From: Acidobacteria bacterium RIFCSPLOWO2_12_FULL_66_21
GTDB lineage: Bacteria; Acidobacteriota; Vicinamibacteria; Vicinamibacterales; 2-12-FULL-66-21
Length of the DNA: 64,000 nt
Direction of reading: 5' to 3'
NCBI GenBank assembly: GCA_001767455.1
Contig: MELC01000038.1
Span: 262,581 to 326,580, forward strand
Part shown: positions 1-8,441 of the stretch, piece by piece
Layout: each line of letters starts with the position of its first letter
Numbering within the stretch: position 1 is the first letter of the stretch
Position numbers and translations under genes: made by a program
The notes under the pieces: model-generated
The model's database searches: none
What the model was told of the DNA's origin: nothing
Seen by the model: only the letters and a program-made list of their open reading frames with translations

Positions 1-2
1 CC

Positions 3-755
<753 letters not shown>

Positions 756-784
756 AGCGGACGCGTTCAACGCTGGCGGTTCTG

Positions 785-874
785 CTCTCTAGAGCCTTCA
801 TCAAGAAGACCGAGAAGACGCCGGCGGGCGAGATCGACCTGGCGCTGCAAAGGGCCAAGGAACTGAAGCCATGA
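785..874 (+). pseudogene. C-terminal remnant of a HigB/RelE-type toxin
   Basis: About 29 codons end at 874 with the sequence AFIKKTEKTPAGEIDLALQR, which matches the conserved C-terminus of phage-derived Gp49-like HigB toxins (family pattern: Phe-x-Lys-Lys-Thr then E-I-x-x-A-x-x-R). The N-terminal catalytic two thirds are absent: only 29 bases separate this block from the katG stop codon. It overlaps the start of the antitoxin by ATGA, the usual toxin-antitoxin arrangement in this family. It is best read as the scar of a deletion that removed most of the toxin gene and kept the antitoxin. No start codon or ribosome site is evident, so expression is unlikely. Confidence 0.75.
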
Positions 875-1158
875 CGAAGATCAGCGATCTCCATCGCCGC
901 TGGAGCAAGGACGCCGACTACAAGGACGTCTATGACGCCCTCGGTGAAGAATTCGACCTCGCGCGGGCGCTGATCGAAGCGCGGAGTGCAGCGGGCCTGT
1001 CGCAGTCGCAGTTGGCTCGGCGGATGAAGACCTCGCAGTCCTATATCGCACGCATCGAGGGTGGCAAAGTGCGTCCATCGACGGACGCGTTGGAGCGCTT
1101 CGCGCAGGCGACCCGTACGCGCCTGCGGATCGTCTTCGAGCCGCAGTCTGTTCGCTGA
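871..1158 (+). CDS. HigA-type antitoxin, XRE-family helix-turn-helix protein
   Basis: This 95-residue protein has a C-terminal XRE/Cro helix-turn-helix at about residues 35-90 (ARSAAGLSQSQLARRMKTSQ, then SYIARIEGGKVRPS). The N-terminal DLHRRWSKDADYKDVYDALG segment is typical of HigA antitoxins that pair with Gp49-like HigB toxins. The ATG overlaps the stop codon of the toxin remnant (ATGA), so the genes were once translationally coupled. HigA proteins neutralise HigB and repress their own promoter. Because the toxin here is reduced to its C-terminus, the gene is an orphan that could protect against a related toxin elsewhere or simply persist as a DNA-binding protein. Confidence 0.85.
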   Translation: MTKISDLHRRWSKDADYKDVYDALGEEFDLARALIEARSAAGLSQSQLARRMKTSQSYIARIEGGKVRPSTDALERFAQATRTRLRIVFEPQSVR

Positions 1159-1227
1159 CTCGACAGCGGCCGCGTCGCTCCAGCTACGACCTGCCTTTTT
1201 TCGGAAGCAGATCGAGGAGTTCCGACC

Positions 1228-1470
1228 ATGGCAGCCCTTGACTGGTCCCGGTGCCCGGCCGTCGAGAGCATTCCGGGCAAGGTGAACGGCGCCTGGGTGT
1301 TCAAGGGGACACGGCTCCCTGTCGCCACCGTCATCGAGAACCTCGAGGATCTCGGCATCGACGAGGTCATCGAGCAATTCGACGTGACGCGTGAACAGGT
1401 CGCCGCTGTCCTCGAGTTCGTGGCTCAGAGCCTGCGCGCTTCCGACGTCCCCTCCGGTGCGTGCCGTTGA
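1228..1470 (+). CDS. DUF433 domain protein (VapB-like antitoxin family)
   Basis: This 80-residue protein matches the DUF433 pattern: W-x-x-C-P-x-V-E-x-x-P-G-K-V-x-G at the start, WVFKGTRLPVATVIENLEDL in the middle and VTREQVAAVLEF near the end. DUF433 proteins are short winged-helix-like proteins usually encoded just before a DUF5615 PIN-like nuclease, as the antitoxin half of a module. The start at 1228 has GGAG ten bases upstream. No PIN-like toxin follows; instead the 3' end overlaps the convergent DUF4386 gene by 46 bases. Together with the preceding HigA gene it makes a second antitoxin-like orphan in 700 bases. Confidence 0.8.
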   Translation: MAALDWSRCPAVESIPGKVNGAWVFKGTRLPVATVIENLEDLGIDEVIEQFDVTREQVAAVLEFVAQSLRASDVPSGACR

Positions 1471-2198
1471 TCCCCACCTGAAGGAACGCTGGCCGCAGGC
1501 CATTTTCTGAGGTCGACCCCCTTGACGAGGAGCCACACGGCGACCGAGAGCTCCGCGACGAATGGCGGCAGCAGAATCACGGGGAACAGTTTCGAGGCAA
1601 TCGGCGGGTACGTGACGAAGGCGAAGCTGTTGACCACGTAGCACACGCCCGCGATTTGCATCATGACGCCAAGCGCCTTTGGCAGGTAGCCGGACCGGAA
1701 GATGAGGTAGCCGATCACGACGCATTCGATCCCGAAGAAGATCAGGCCGAACGCAAAGCCGTAGCCGTGTGTCCGGATTGCGACGTACGAGAACGCCTGA
1801 AGCTGCTCCGGCGTGAAGGCCTTGAGGTACGCGGCGTCTGCGAGAAAGAGCAACGGCAATACCAGATTCAGTTTGTTCGCCACGAGCACTGCGGTCTGAA
1901 CGAGATTGAACAGAATCGCGAGCAGCGCGAGGTTCCGGCTGACCGGTCGAAGCAGCACATAGAGAACGAGCATCAGCCCGACATCGCAGACATGCATCAG
2001 CAGATCGCCGGCGACCCCCGCGCGCCACAAATACCGCGAGGCGAGGATGTTGTTCGCCGTGGCCGCGGCATTGCCGGAGACAACCAGCGAGCCCCTCACG
2101 AAGAGCTCGCCGGCTGTACCGGCGACGATGATGATCAAGTACAGGATGCCGCCAATTCGGGCGTACACCTGCGGGGAATTGTCTGTCGATCCGAGAAT
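1425..2198 (-). CDS. DUF4386 family integral membrane protein
   Basis: The predicted 257-residue protein has about six hydrophobic helices (for example GGILYLIIIVAGTAGELFVR, LMHVCDVGLMLVLYVLL and YGFAFGLIFFGIECVVIGYL). The YARIGGILYL opening, the G-Y-L-P-K-A-L-G-V-M segment and the helix order are those of DUF4386 inner-membrane proteins of unknown function. The frame stays open upstream to 2294, but the family normally begins near S-P-x-x-Y-A-R-I-G-G, so the Met at 2198 is preferred. The last ~20 residues overlap the convergent DUF433 gene. No substrate or partner can be deduced from context. Confidence 0.8.
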   Translation of the reverse strand: MLGSTDNSPQVYARIGGILYLIIIVAGTAGELFVRGSLVVSGNAAATANNILASRYLWRAGVAGDLLMHVCDVGLMLVLYVLLRPVSRNLALLAILFNLVQTAVLVANKLNLVLPLLFLADAAYLKAFTPEQLQAFSYVAIRTHGYGFAFGLIFFGIECVVIGYLIFRSGYLPKALGVMMQIAGVCYVVNSFAFVTYPPIASKLFPVILLPPFVAELSVAVWLLVKGVDLRKWPAASVPSGGDQRHAPEGTSEARRL

Positions 2199-2405
2199 CA
2201 TCTCGATGTACCCGTTCCTGGTGTGATGCCGCCACGGCATCGCCACGGCAAGCCGTAGGCAATCTACGCCTTTGACGTAGCGGCTGTACGACATGTTCCG
2301 TCGCAGCCGGCCGAAGTCCCCCTTGCCTTTCGATGGGAGCCACTGGCGTCCGCGACACGAAATCGCGCCGTTGCGCGGTTCGATGGCCGGCCGCCAGTCG
2401 CTGTC

Positions 2406-2657
2406 CTACTCGAAGTGTCGTTTCGCGAACGCGCGTCCGGAACCGGATTTCAAGTACTCCTCGAACGCGACGGCCCGCCGCTCGTCAGGAAACTCGATGA
2501 CGACGTGGATCGCCCATGGGCGGTGCTTGTTCGTGTGGCGACAGATTCCGCTGTTGTGCTCCTCAAGCCTCCCTTGCACGTCTGAAGTCGAGCCCACGTA
2601 GTACCGGCTGGACTCGACGACGCTTTTCAGGACGTACACCCACCGTCTCGCCTGCAT
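2406..2657 (-). CDS. GIY-YIG nuclease superfamily protein
   Basis: This 83-residue protein starts W-V-Y-V-L-K-S and then R-Y-Y-V-G-S-T, the GIY-YIG signature (here VYV and YVG), followed by R-L-E-E-H-N-S-G and the late R-A-x-x-F-E-E-Y-L-K-S-G-S-G-R-x-F motif with the catalytic-type Glu. Its size fits the single-domain UPF0213/YhbQ-like group. These are putative structure-specific endonucleases, but a cellular role is established for few of them. It is monocistronic; downstream lies the DUF4386 gene on the same strand after a 207-base gap. Confidence 0.85.
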   Translation of the reverse strand: MQARRWVYVLKSVVESSRYYVGSTSDVQGRLEEHNSGICRHTNKHRPWAIHVVIEFPDERRAVAFEEYLKSGSGRAFAKRHFE

Positions 2658-2789
2658 GCGACCGGCTCTGCAAGGGAATCGCCGTCAGGAATCTGTCTCA
2701 GGGACGGGGTTTACCGGGGCGGTGTCCTGCCACGATCGCAGATTCTGTCAGTTGGCGTAGCGGGGTAGCGGGCAGATTCTGCAGCCTTC

Positions 2790-2938
2790 GCCTGCGATCG
2801 AGAGCGAAGGCGGCTTGCCGAGCCGTAGCTCCAGATGGGGACGTCCGCCTTCGCCGCTACGCGGCTTCGGCGCGACAGCCTTCGTCTGGCTCGCCGAGCC
2901 GAAGCTCACGCTTCGGCGTCAGCTCGCGTGAGCGAAGG
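2790..2938. repeat. Interspersed palindrome-rich repeat cluster
   Basis: The 282-base gap between the GIY-YIG gene and the tRNA holds no plausible gene. It is packed with alternating CCTTCGC and GCGAAGG blocks, for example CGCCTTCGCCGCTACGCGGC followed by TTCGGCGCGACAG at about 2846-2878, then CTCACGCTTCGGCGTCAGCTC and a closing GCGAAGG. A very similar element (CGCCTTCGCGCTGACGCGCT then TCGGCGCGGCAGG) recurs at 39013-39051. The blocks can fold into several hairpins. It looks like a lineage-specific short interspersed repeat. Confidence 0.6.
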
Positions 2939-2939
2939 C

Positions 2940-3015
2940 TGGTGAGCCGCGAAGGAATCGAACCTTCAACCCGCAGATTAAGAGTCTGCTGCTCTGCCAA
3001 TTGAGCTAGCGGCCC
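2940..3015 (-). tRNA. tRNA-Lys (anticodon CTT)
   Basis: Read on the minus strand, the sequence folds as a cloverleaf. The acceptor stem GGGCCGC pairs with GCGGCTC with one G-U pair. The D arm is GCTC/GAGC. The anticodon stem GCAGA/TCTGC encloses the loop CTCTTAA (anticodon CTT). The T arm is GAAGG-TTCGATT-CCTTC. The discriminator base is A and an encoded CCA follows at 2942-2940. CTT reads the AAG lysine codon. Confidence 0.95.
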
Positions 3016-3103
3016 ACACGTGAGAAGTGCATGCCCGGCAGGCCTTTCCCGCCTGGCACAGAATGACAATTATATCACGAGCGTCGGGCAGGATCCGCGC
3101 GTG

Positions 3104-3646
3104 TCATTCCGCGAGGCGGAACCGGCGCGCCGCGCCGGTCAGCGTGACCGCGCCGATCGAGATGTACAGCTCGCGGTCGTGGACCGAGAGCGCAAAGGCG
3201 ACCCGGCGGTCGAGCCGTTCCACGAGCGCGCTGACGAGCGCGCGATCGACGGCATAAATCTCCAGCGCCTCGACGTTGTGGATACGCTCGCCGCCGAGAT
3301 TCTTCAGGAACTGCGCGGGATCCTTGTGCGTGTAGACCACCACGCGGGGCGCCGCCTTGGACGCCTTGTGGAGCCGCGCGGCGTCCGGCGTCCCGATCTC
3401 GATCCAGTTGCGGATGCGTCCGGTCAGGTCCCGGACGACGACCGCGGGTTCATCCGGCTCGCAGAGCCCTTTCGAGAACGCAATCCCTTCGGTGTATTCG
3501 AGGCAATAGGCGAGGACGCGCGTGACGAGGTACTCCTCGGATTCCGAAGGGTGTCTGGCGACGCGCAGTGCCAGCGATTCGTACACCGCCCGATCGCCGT
3601 CCGCCAGGTCGATGTCGAAGTTGTAGATCGTCGCTGTCTGCGCCAC
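3104..3646 (-). CDS. yaeQ: YaeQ family protein
   Basis: This 180-residue protein is almost exactly the length of E. coli YaeQ (181). The opening A-T-I-Y-N-F-D-I-D-L-A-D-x-D-R, the R-x-x-A-Y-C-L-x-Y-x-x-G-I-x-F-S-K-G-L block and the later P-D-x-x-R-L-H-K-A-S segment are diagnostic. YaeQ has a PD-(D/E)XK nuclease-like fold; its cellular role is not settled. The start is a GTG at 3646 with a weak GGTGGA upstream. It is read immediately after a truncated zinc-ribbon gene fragment on the same strand. Confidence 0.92.
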   Translation of the reverse strand: MAQTATIYNFDIDLADGDRAVYESLALRVARHPSESEEYLVTRVLAYCLEYTEGIAFSKGLCEPDEPAVVVRDLTGRIRNWIEIGTPDAARLHKASKAAPRVVVYTHKDPAQFLKNLGGERIHNVEALEIYAVDRALVSALVERLDRRVAFALSVHDRELYISIGAVTLTGAARRFRLAE

Positions 3647-3674
3647 GCGTCAGTCCACCGTTCGGCGTTTCCGA

Positions 3675-3773
3675 CAGATCCTGTGTAAGTGCGGCTTCGG
3701 TCGTCGTCCAGCAGTCGTGCGCCTCGCCTTCCTCGATCCACTGCCTGCAGTGGTAGCACCGCGGGCCCGCCAT
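3675..3773 (-). pseudogene. N-terminal fragment of a small zinc-ribbon protein
   Basis: From the ATG at 3773 the reading frame gives MAGPRCYHCRQWIEEGEAHD, then C-W-T-T-T-E-A-A-L-T-Q-D-L-S-E. This has a C-x-x-C pair plus a His and Cys typical of a metal-binding N-terminus. I recall longer proteins (about 110-120 residues) beginning this way and continuing with a DLxxAW helix, but cannot verify this here. After L-S-E the frame passes into the yaeQ start region out of frame, so the rest of the protein is missing. It may be a relic truncated when the yaeQ segment was joined to it. Confidence 0.5.
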
Positions 3774-3890
3774 GCCTTCCTCGCTGAGTGGCCGACATCA
3801 TCGTAGCTCAAAGCTCTGCCGTTTCGTGTAGAATCCCCCGACACCACGTTGCGTGACGCTATCCGGTGACGGGTGAACACGAGGCGACTC

Positions 3891-5321
3891 ATGCCGCGAA
3901 CCGTCAGTGCATTCGGCGGACGTGCGGGCGCGATGCTCTCGCGGACGATGTCCTTCGCCGCGATCTTCACAGGGTTGGTCTTTCTTGGCGCCGTCGCCGG
4001 CCTTGCGGCGCTCGCCCGATACGCGCCGAACGAGCTGATCCCCCCCGTCGTACTGTTTTTTCTCATGAGCTTCTTCGTCGCGCACTTCGCGATGGAGGGC
4101 TACTCGGACGAATGGGAGCGATCGGGCCGCGCGATCCCTGCGGGCCAGGTCAGTCTCGTCGCGCTTCGCTACATGATCCTGACGCTCGTGCTGCTCGTGC
4201 CCCTGGCGCTCGCGGCGCCGTGGCAGAAGGCCGGCCTCGCGTCGGTGACGACGCCGACCGTGGGTGCCGTGCTCCTGCTGGTCTACGCGCTGATCGTTTC
4301 GATCGCGCCGCCTGCGTTCCTTGTGGTTTCGGTATCCGCCTCGTCGTGGGGCGAGCTGCTGTCCGCCGCGCACTGGCGGTCGCGGTTCGGCGGGCGCGGC
4401 GGCGACTTCTTCCTGATCTACGTCGTGTTCGTCGGAGCGCTGTTCTGCGTCCTGCTCGCGGGCCTGCCAATCGTGGGACTGGCCGGCATGAACAGCCCGA
4501 AAGCCATGACCCTGACGGGCGCCGCGATTACCGTGTTCGCCACGGGATTCTCGATCAGCCTGCTCGGCCGGCTCTGCGGGAGCTTCGCGGTTGTCGAAGC
4601 CGCCGCGGCCGTGGAGAAGGCGCCGCCGACGCTGCACCCGTCGCTCGCGCGTCTGGAGCGCGCCGGGGACGCGGGACACGCGCCGGCCGCCGGCGGCACC
4701 GCCCCCGACCCGTCCGCGACCACCGCCGCTCCGCATCCGCCCGGCCCCGCGCCGCGCAAGACCGCGCTTCTCGAGGCGGGCGCGAAGGTGGAGGAGCTGC
4801 GCGCCAGGCATGCCGGCGATGCCGCAGCGCTCGCGGCGGCGCTCGGTGAGCTCGACGAGACGTTCCTCCCCCACCCGGCGGTCCGCGCCGCGCTCGTCAT
4901 GGCGCTCGTCTCCGCGGGACGGCTCCAGAAAGCGGTCCCGCTCGCGCGCGAGGCGATCCCGCTCTGCCTCCGGTCCGGCAACGTCGGCGCCGCCGCGCTG
5001 ATGTGCGAGGCGCTGCACGCGACCGGCGACTCGCTCGGCTTGAGCAAGGAGCAGATGATCTCGATCGGCGACGCGCTGAAGGGCATGAAGCGGGGCGCCG
5101 CCGCGGTCGACCTCTACGCGCGCGTGCTGCGGCTCGACCCGACCGACGTGAAGGCCATGAAAGGCGCGATCGCGATCGCGCAGGAGCTGGCCCAGCAGAA
5201 GGACACCGCCGCCGTCGCCGTCCGCATCTACGATGCCCTGGTCAAGAACTGTCCCGCGTCTCCGCTGTTGGACTTCGTCAAAGCCGAACGGGAGAAAGCG
5301 AGCAGGAAGGCCGAAGCCTGA
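3891..5321 (+). CDS. Multi-pass membrane protein with C-terminal TPR-like domain
   Basis: The predicted 476-residue protein has about six hydrophobic segments in the first ~230 residues (for example FAAIFTGLVFLGAVAGLAAL, LIPPVVLFFLMSFFVAHFA and FFLIYVVFVGALFCVLLAGL). A Pro/Ala-rich linker follows at about 250-290, then a soluble helical region resembling tetratricopeptide repeats (LPHPAVRAALVMALVSAGRL; AAVDLYARVLRLDPTDVKAM). I chose the ATG at 3891 because GAGG lies seven bases upstream; a GTG at 3873 is also in frame. The last domain probably faces the cytosol and binds a partner. No family is recognised. Confidence 0.75.
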   Translation: MPRTVSAFGGRAGAMLSRTMSFAAIFTGLVFLGAVAGLAALARYAPNELIPPVVLFFLMSFFVAHFAMEGYSDEWERSGRAIPAGQVSLVALRYMILTLVLLVPLALAAPWQKAGLASVTTPTVGAVLLLVYALIVSIAPPAFLVVSVSASSWGELLSAAHWRSRFGGRGGDFFLIYVVFVGALFCVLLAGLPIVGLAGMNSPKAMTLTGAAITVFATGFSISLLGRLCGSFAVVEAAAAVEKAPPTLHPSLARLERAGDAGHAPAAGGTAPDPSATTAAPHPPGPAPRKTALLEAGAKVEELRARHAGDAAALAAALGELDETFLPHPAVRAALVMALVSAGRLQKAVPLAREAIPLCLRSGNVGAAALMCEALHATGDSLGLSKEQMISIGDALKGMKRGAAAVDLYARVLRLDPTDVKAMKGAIAIAQELAQQKDTAAVAVRIYDALVKNCPASPLLDFVKAEREKASRKAEA

Positions 5322-5336
5322 ACGCGGGTGGTCGTC

Positions 5337-7964
5337 TTACTCCTCGCGCAGCGCGCGGATGGGGTCGATACGCGCAGCCCGTCGTGCCGGAAGATACGCG
5401 GCAGCGATCGTCGCAACGGTGAGTACGGCTAGCGCCGCGCCTATGCTGGCGGGGTCTTGCGGGCTCAGCCCGAACAGCATCGACGAGACGAACCGTGTGA
5501 CGACGATGGCGACCGGCAGCCCGATCGCGACACCGCAGGCGAGCAACGCCAGCGACTCACGCAGGACCATCCATTCGACCGCGCCAGGCGGAGCGCCCAC
5601 GGCAATGCGCAGTCCGATCTCCCGCCCCCGCCGCACGATGCCATGCGCGAGGACGCCGTAGAGGCCGACGACGGCAATCAGCAGCGCGAGCAGACCGAAG
5701 GCTGTAGAGACGTGCGTGATGAGCCGCTCGACGACGAGCGTGCGATTGACGATGTCCCTGAACGGCACCACATCCCTCAGCGCGATCCGTCGATCGACGG
5801 CCTGCGCCGCGCGAAGGAGCTCCCCGGCGACCAGATCGGGAGCACCCGACGTTCGAATCGCAAACCGCACGACCGGACTGCCGGCCTGCTGGCGATACGG
5901 CCGGTAGTACATCGCAGGAGAGTCATCCCTCAGATTCACCCATTTCGAGTCCTTCACAACGCCGACGATTTCCATCAGCTCACCAGAGCGCGATCCGCGT
6001 TCTTGAAAGAAGCGCACACCGATGGGAGCGCGACCCGGCAGGAATCGGCGCGCGAACGACTCGTTCACGATCGCCACAGGCGTCGCGCGCGCGTCGTCGG
6101 TGGCCGCGACATCGCGCCCGGCGATGAACGGCGTCCCCATCGCGCTCAAGAAGCCCGGCGAGATCCGCTGTTCGATCACCGCAGTGTCGGCGTCTTCTGA
6201 CCTCGGGCGGTCTGGAAATCCGATCCGGTATTCCAGCGCGTGGCCTGACAACTGTCCGAGATTGCTGAATGCGGCGATTTCCACGCCTGGCAGCGCAGCC
6301 GCGCGCGTGCGGAGTTCCTCGATCAACTGGTCGCGTCGATCTTCCGGGTACTCGCGTGGCGGCTCGACGTCGGCGACCAGGAGACGGTCCTCGCGGTAAC
6401 CCGTGTCCTGGCCTCGCAGATTCTCGAGAGTGCGGAGAAAGACGCCGGCGACAGTCAACAGTGCCGTGCACATGACCACCTGACCGACCAGCAGTCCCCG
6501 GCTCAGCCAGCTTCGGTGTCGCCGGCCGCCGCCCGCGCCCACGCGTAAATCAGCGGCGCCGTACCTCCCCGTGGCGCGAAGCGCGGGGACCACGCCAAAC
6601 AGCAGGCACGTGGCGCACGCCAGCAGTGCCGCGAAACCCAGCACTCTCGCATCGAGCTGGAACCGGAGATTCGGCAAGGCGGTGGCCTGGTCGGGAGGGA
6701 CAAAGCTGAGCAACGCGGCGCTGATCCAGTAGGCCGCGCCGAGCCCGAGCAGCCCACCCGCCGCTGAGAGCACGAGGCTCTCCGTCAGAAGCTGACGCAG
6801 GATGCGGCCTCTCGAAGCGCCGATGGCCGTGCGCACCGCGAGCTCGCGCTCCCGCGAGGCAGTGGCCGCCAGCATCAGGTTCGCCAGGTTCGCGCAGGCA
6901 ATCAGCAGCACGAGCGCCACCACCAGCGCCACCAGCAGCAGCGGTTGCGACAGCCGCCGCCGCAACGACGAATACCCAATCGCTCCGGGTTCGAACTTGA
7001 CCGGCCGCCGGAGGATGGCCGTGCTTTCGGCCTCCGCGCGAGCCGGTGTCACGCCCGGCTGGAGCCGTCCCATCACGCGCATCCAGCGCCCGCGGGTCCG
7101 ATCGATCGAACCGGGCGGCACGACTTGTTCAATCGACACCCAGATGTCGACCGGCACGTCGATCTCCACCCCTCGAAAGCCCGGGGGTACAATCCCCGCG
7201 ATCGTGAACTCACGATTTCGAAGGCGGAAGCGCGCGCCGAGCGCGGACAGATCGGCGGCGTAGTGCCTCCGCCAGTACTCCTCGCTGAGCACGGCGATCG
7301 GTTCGCCCGGCGTGCCGGATTCGGGCTGATGGAACACACGTCCCCTGAGCGCATGCACACCGAGCACGTCGAAGTAGTTGTCCGAGACCAGCTGCAGGAA
7401 GATGCTCCGCTTCTCGCCGCTGACCTCAATCTCCTTGGGCCGGGTGAACAGCCTTTCAGTCGCGATGACTCCCGAGAGCGATCGGCTTCCGCGCTGCAAG
7501 GCATCGTGCGTCGCGATGGTGAACTCGTCCCGATAGGCGGCCGGGTCCGGCCCCTGCTCGACCAGGCGTACCAGCTCAACTGGCCGATCGACGGGCAGCC
7601 TTCTCATGAGCAACGCGTCCAGAAGACTGAAGACGGCTGTGTTGGCGCCGATCCCCAGCATCAGTGTCAGGATCGCCGCCATGGAGAATCCGGGCTTCCG
7701 GCGCGCCATGCGCGCGGCGTACCGGACATCCTGGCCCAGACGTTCGATCCACATCCATCCCCAGGCGGCGCGCGTGTCTTCCTCGACGACGGCCAGGTTG
7801 CCAAGGTCCCGTCGAGCCGCCAGTCGCGCCTCGTTCTCGGTCAGCCCGGCAGCCTTGCCTTCCTCGAGTTCCTGCTCCAGATGGAACGCGAGCTCGTCTC
7901 GAAGCTCGACTTCCTTGCGACGTCTCCGGGCCAGCCAGCGAAGCTTGTTCAGCAGCGTGCTCAT
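5337..7964 (-). CDS. ADOP family MacB/FtsX-like permease (pair 1)
   Basis: This 875-residue protein has the acidobacterial duplicated orphan permease architecture. There is a soluble N-terminal helical segment (residues 1-80, with R-D-E-L-A-F-H-L-E and A-R-L-A-A-R-R-D-L-G-N), a first membrane helix at about 92-115 (AILTLMLGIGANTAVFSLLD) and a MacB_PCD periplasmic domain. Two FtsX domains follow: one has R-E-R-E-L-A-V-R-T-A-I-G-A and the other R-G-R-E-I-G-L-R-I-A-V-G-A, and the protein ends D-P-I-R-A-L-R-E-E. Such permeases lack a cognate ATPase gene and are usually paired with PadR regulators. Here the padR gene overlaps its start by four bases, so the two form one transcript. The substrate is unknown; drug or peptide export is the usual guess. 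Confidence 0.93.
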   Translation of the reverse strand: MSTLLNKLRWLARRRRKEVELRDELAFHLEQELEEGKAAGLTENEARLAARRDLGNLAVVEEDTRAAWGWMWIERLGQDVRYAARMARRKPGFSMAAILTLMLGIGANTAVFSLLDALLMRRLPVDRPVELVRLVEQGPDPAAYRDEFTIATHDALQRGSRSLSGVIATERLFTRPKEIEVSGEKRSIFLQLVSDNYFDVLGVHALRGRVFHQPESGTPGEPIAVLSEEYWRRHYAADLSALGARFRLRNREFTIAGIVPPGFRGVEIDVPVDIWVSIEQVVPPGSIDRTRGRWMRVMGRLQPGVTPARAEAESTAILRRPVKFEPGAIGYSSLRRRLSQPLLLVALVVALVLLIACANLANLMLAATASRERELAVRTAIGASRGRILRQLLTESLVLSAAGGLLGLGAAYWISAALLSFVPPDQATALPNLRFQLDARVLGFAALLACATCLLFGVVPALRATGRYGAADLRVGAGGGRRHRSWLSRGLLVGQVVMCTALLTVAGVFLRTLENLRGQDTGYREDRLLVADVEPPREYPEDRRDQLIEELRTRAAALPGVEIAAFSNLGQLSGHALEYRIGFPDRPRSEDADTAVIEQRISPGFLSAMGTPFIAGRDVAATDDARATPVAIVNESFARRFLPGRAPIGVRFFQERGSRSGELMEIVGVVKDSKWVNLRDDSPAMYYRPYRQQAGSPVVRFAIRTSGAPDLVAGELLRAAQAVDRRIALRDVVPFRDIVNRTLVVERLITHVSTAFGLLALLIAVVGLYGVLAHGIVRRGREIGLRIAVGAPPGAVEWMVLRESLALLACGVAIGLPVAIVVTRFVSSMLFGLSPQDPASIGAALAVLTVATIAAAYLPARRAARIDPIRALREE

Positions 7965-8317
7965 GACGGTTCCAGATCAGCGGCTCTCAATACCAGTCCC
8001 ATCGCACGTGCGAAGCTGTCCCATTTGGTCCGTGCCGCCTCCAGCTGCCTCCGCCCCCGGGCAGTCAGCCGGTAGTACCTGGCTCGCTTGCCTCTGTCGG
8101 ACAGTTCCCACGACGCGGCGATCCAGCCCTGCGCCTCCAGCCGGTGCAGGGCTGGATACAGCGATCCCGTTTCGACCTGGAGAAGGTCCTCGGACGTTCG
8201 TTGAATGCGCCTGGCGATGGCGTGCCCGTGGTTGGGCCCGAACACCAGGGTGCGGAGAATGAGCAGGTCGAGCGTGCCCTGGAGCAGCTCCACGCGGGAC
8301 GGCGGCCGTCGCTTCAT
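7961..8317 (-). CDS. PadR family transcriptional regulator (pair 1)
   Basis: This 118-residue winged-helix protein has the PadR pattern L-L-Q-G-T-L-D-L-L-I-L-R-T-L at the start, G-H-A-I-A-R-R-I near residue 35, V-E-T-G-S-L-Y-P-A-L-H-R-L-E recognition region and K-R-A-R-Y-Y-R-L-T-A-x-G wing. It precedes and overlaps (ATGA) the ADOP permease gene. PadR proteins of this type normally repress their own operon until an effector binds. The start codon directly abuts twin palindromes that overlap a promoter, which fits tight autoregulation. Confidence 0.93.
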   Translation of the reverse strand: MKRRPPSRVELLQGTLDLLILRTLVFGPNHGHAIARRIQRTSEDLLQVETGSLYPALHRLEAQGWIAASWELSDRGKRARYYRLTARGRRQLEAARTKWDSFARAMGLVLRAADLEPS

Positions 8318-8356
8318 TGTGTAGACACTCTACTGATATTTGTGTAGAGTGTCTAC
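8318..8356 (-). promoter_or_regulatory. padR-ADOP promoter with twin palindromic operators
   Basis: Two copies of a palindrome, GTAGAcacTCTAC (8321-8333) and GTAGAgtgTCTAC (8344-8356), are reverse complements of each other and lie 23 bp centre to centre. On the minus strand they contain TAGACA (plus-strand 8350-8355) and TAGAGT (8327-8332), separated by exactly 17 bp. The palindromes therefore coincide with candidate -35 and -10 boxes. The predicted transcript would start at or within a few bases of the padR ATG (8317), giving a leaderless or near-leaderless message. No ribosome site is visible. Confidence 0.7.
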
Positions 8357-8424
8357 TGTATTCGACGACGGTGTGGACGGCCGGCCGCGTCGCGGCTGCC
8401 GCGCCGCGACCGGTCGCGTCGATT

Positions 8425-8441
8425 CCCGCCGTTCAGGCGGG
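8425..8441 (-). terminator. GC hairpin after the OmpA-family gene
   Basis: CCCGCC and GGCGGG pair around a five-base loop directly after the stop codon at 8442-8444. There is no T-tract, so it would be a weak intrinsic terminator or a 3' stabilising hairpin. Confidence 0.4.
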
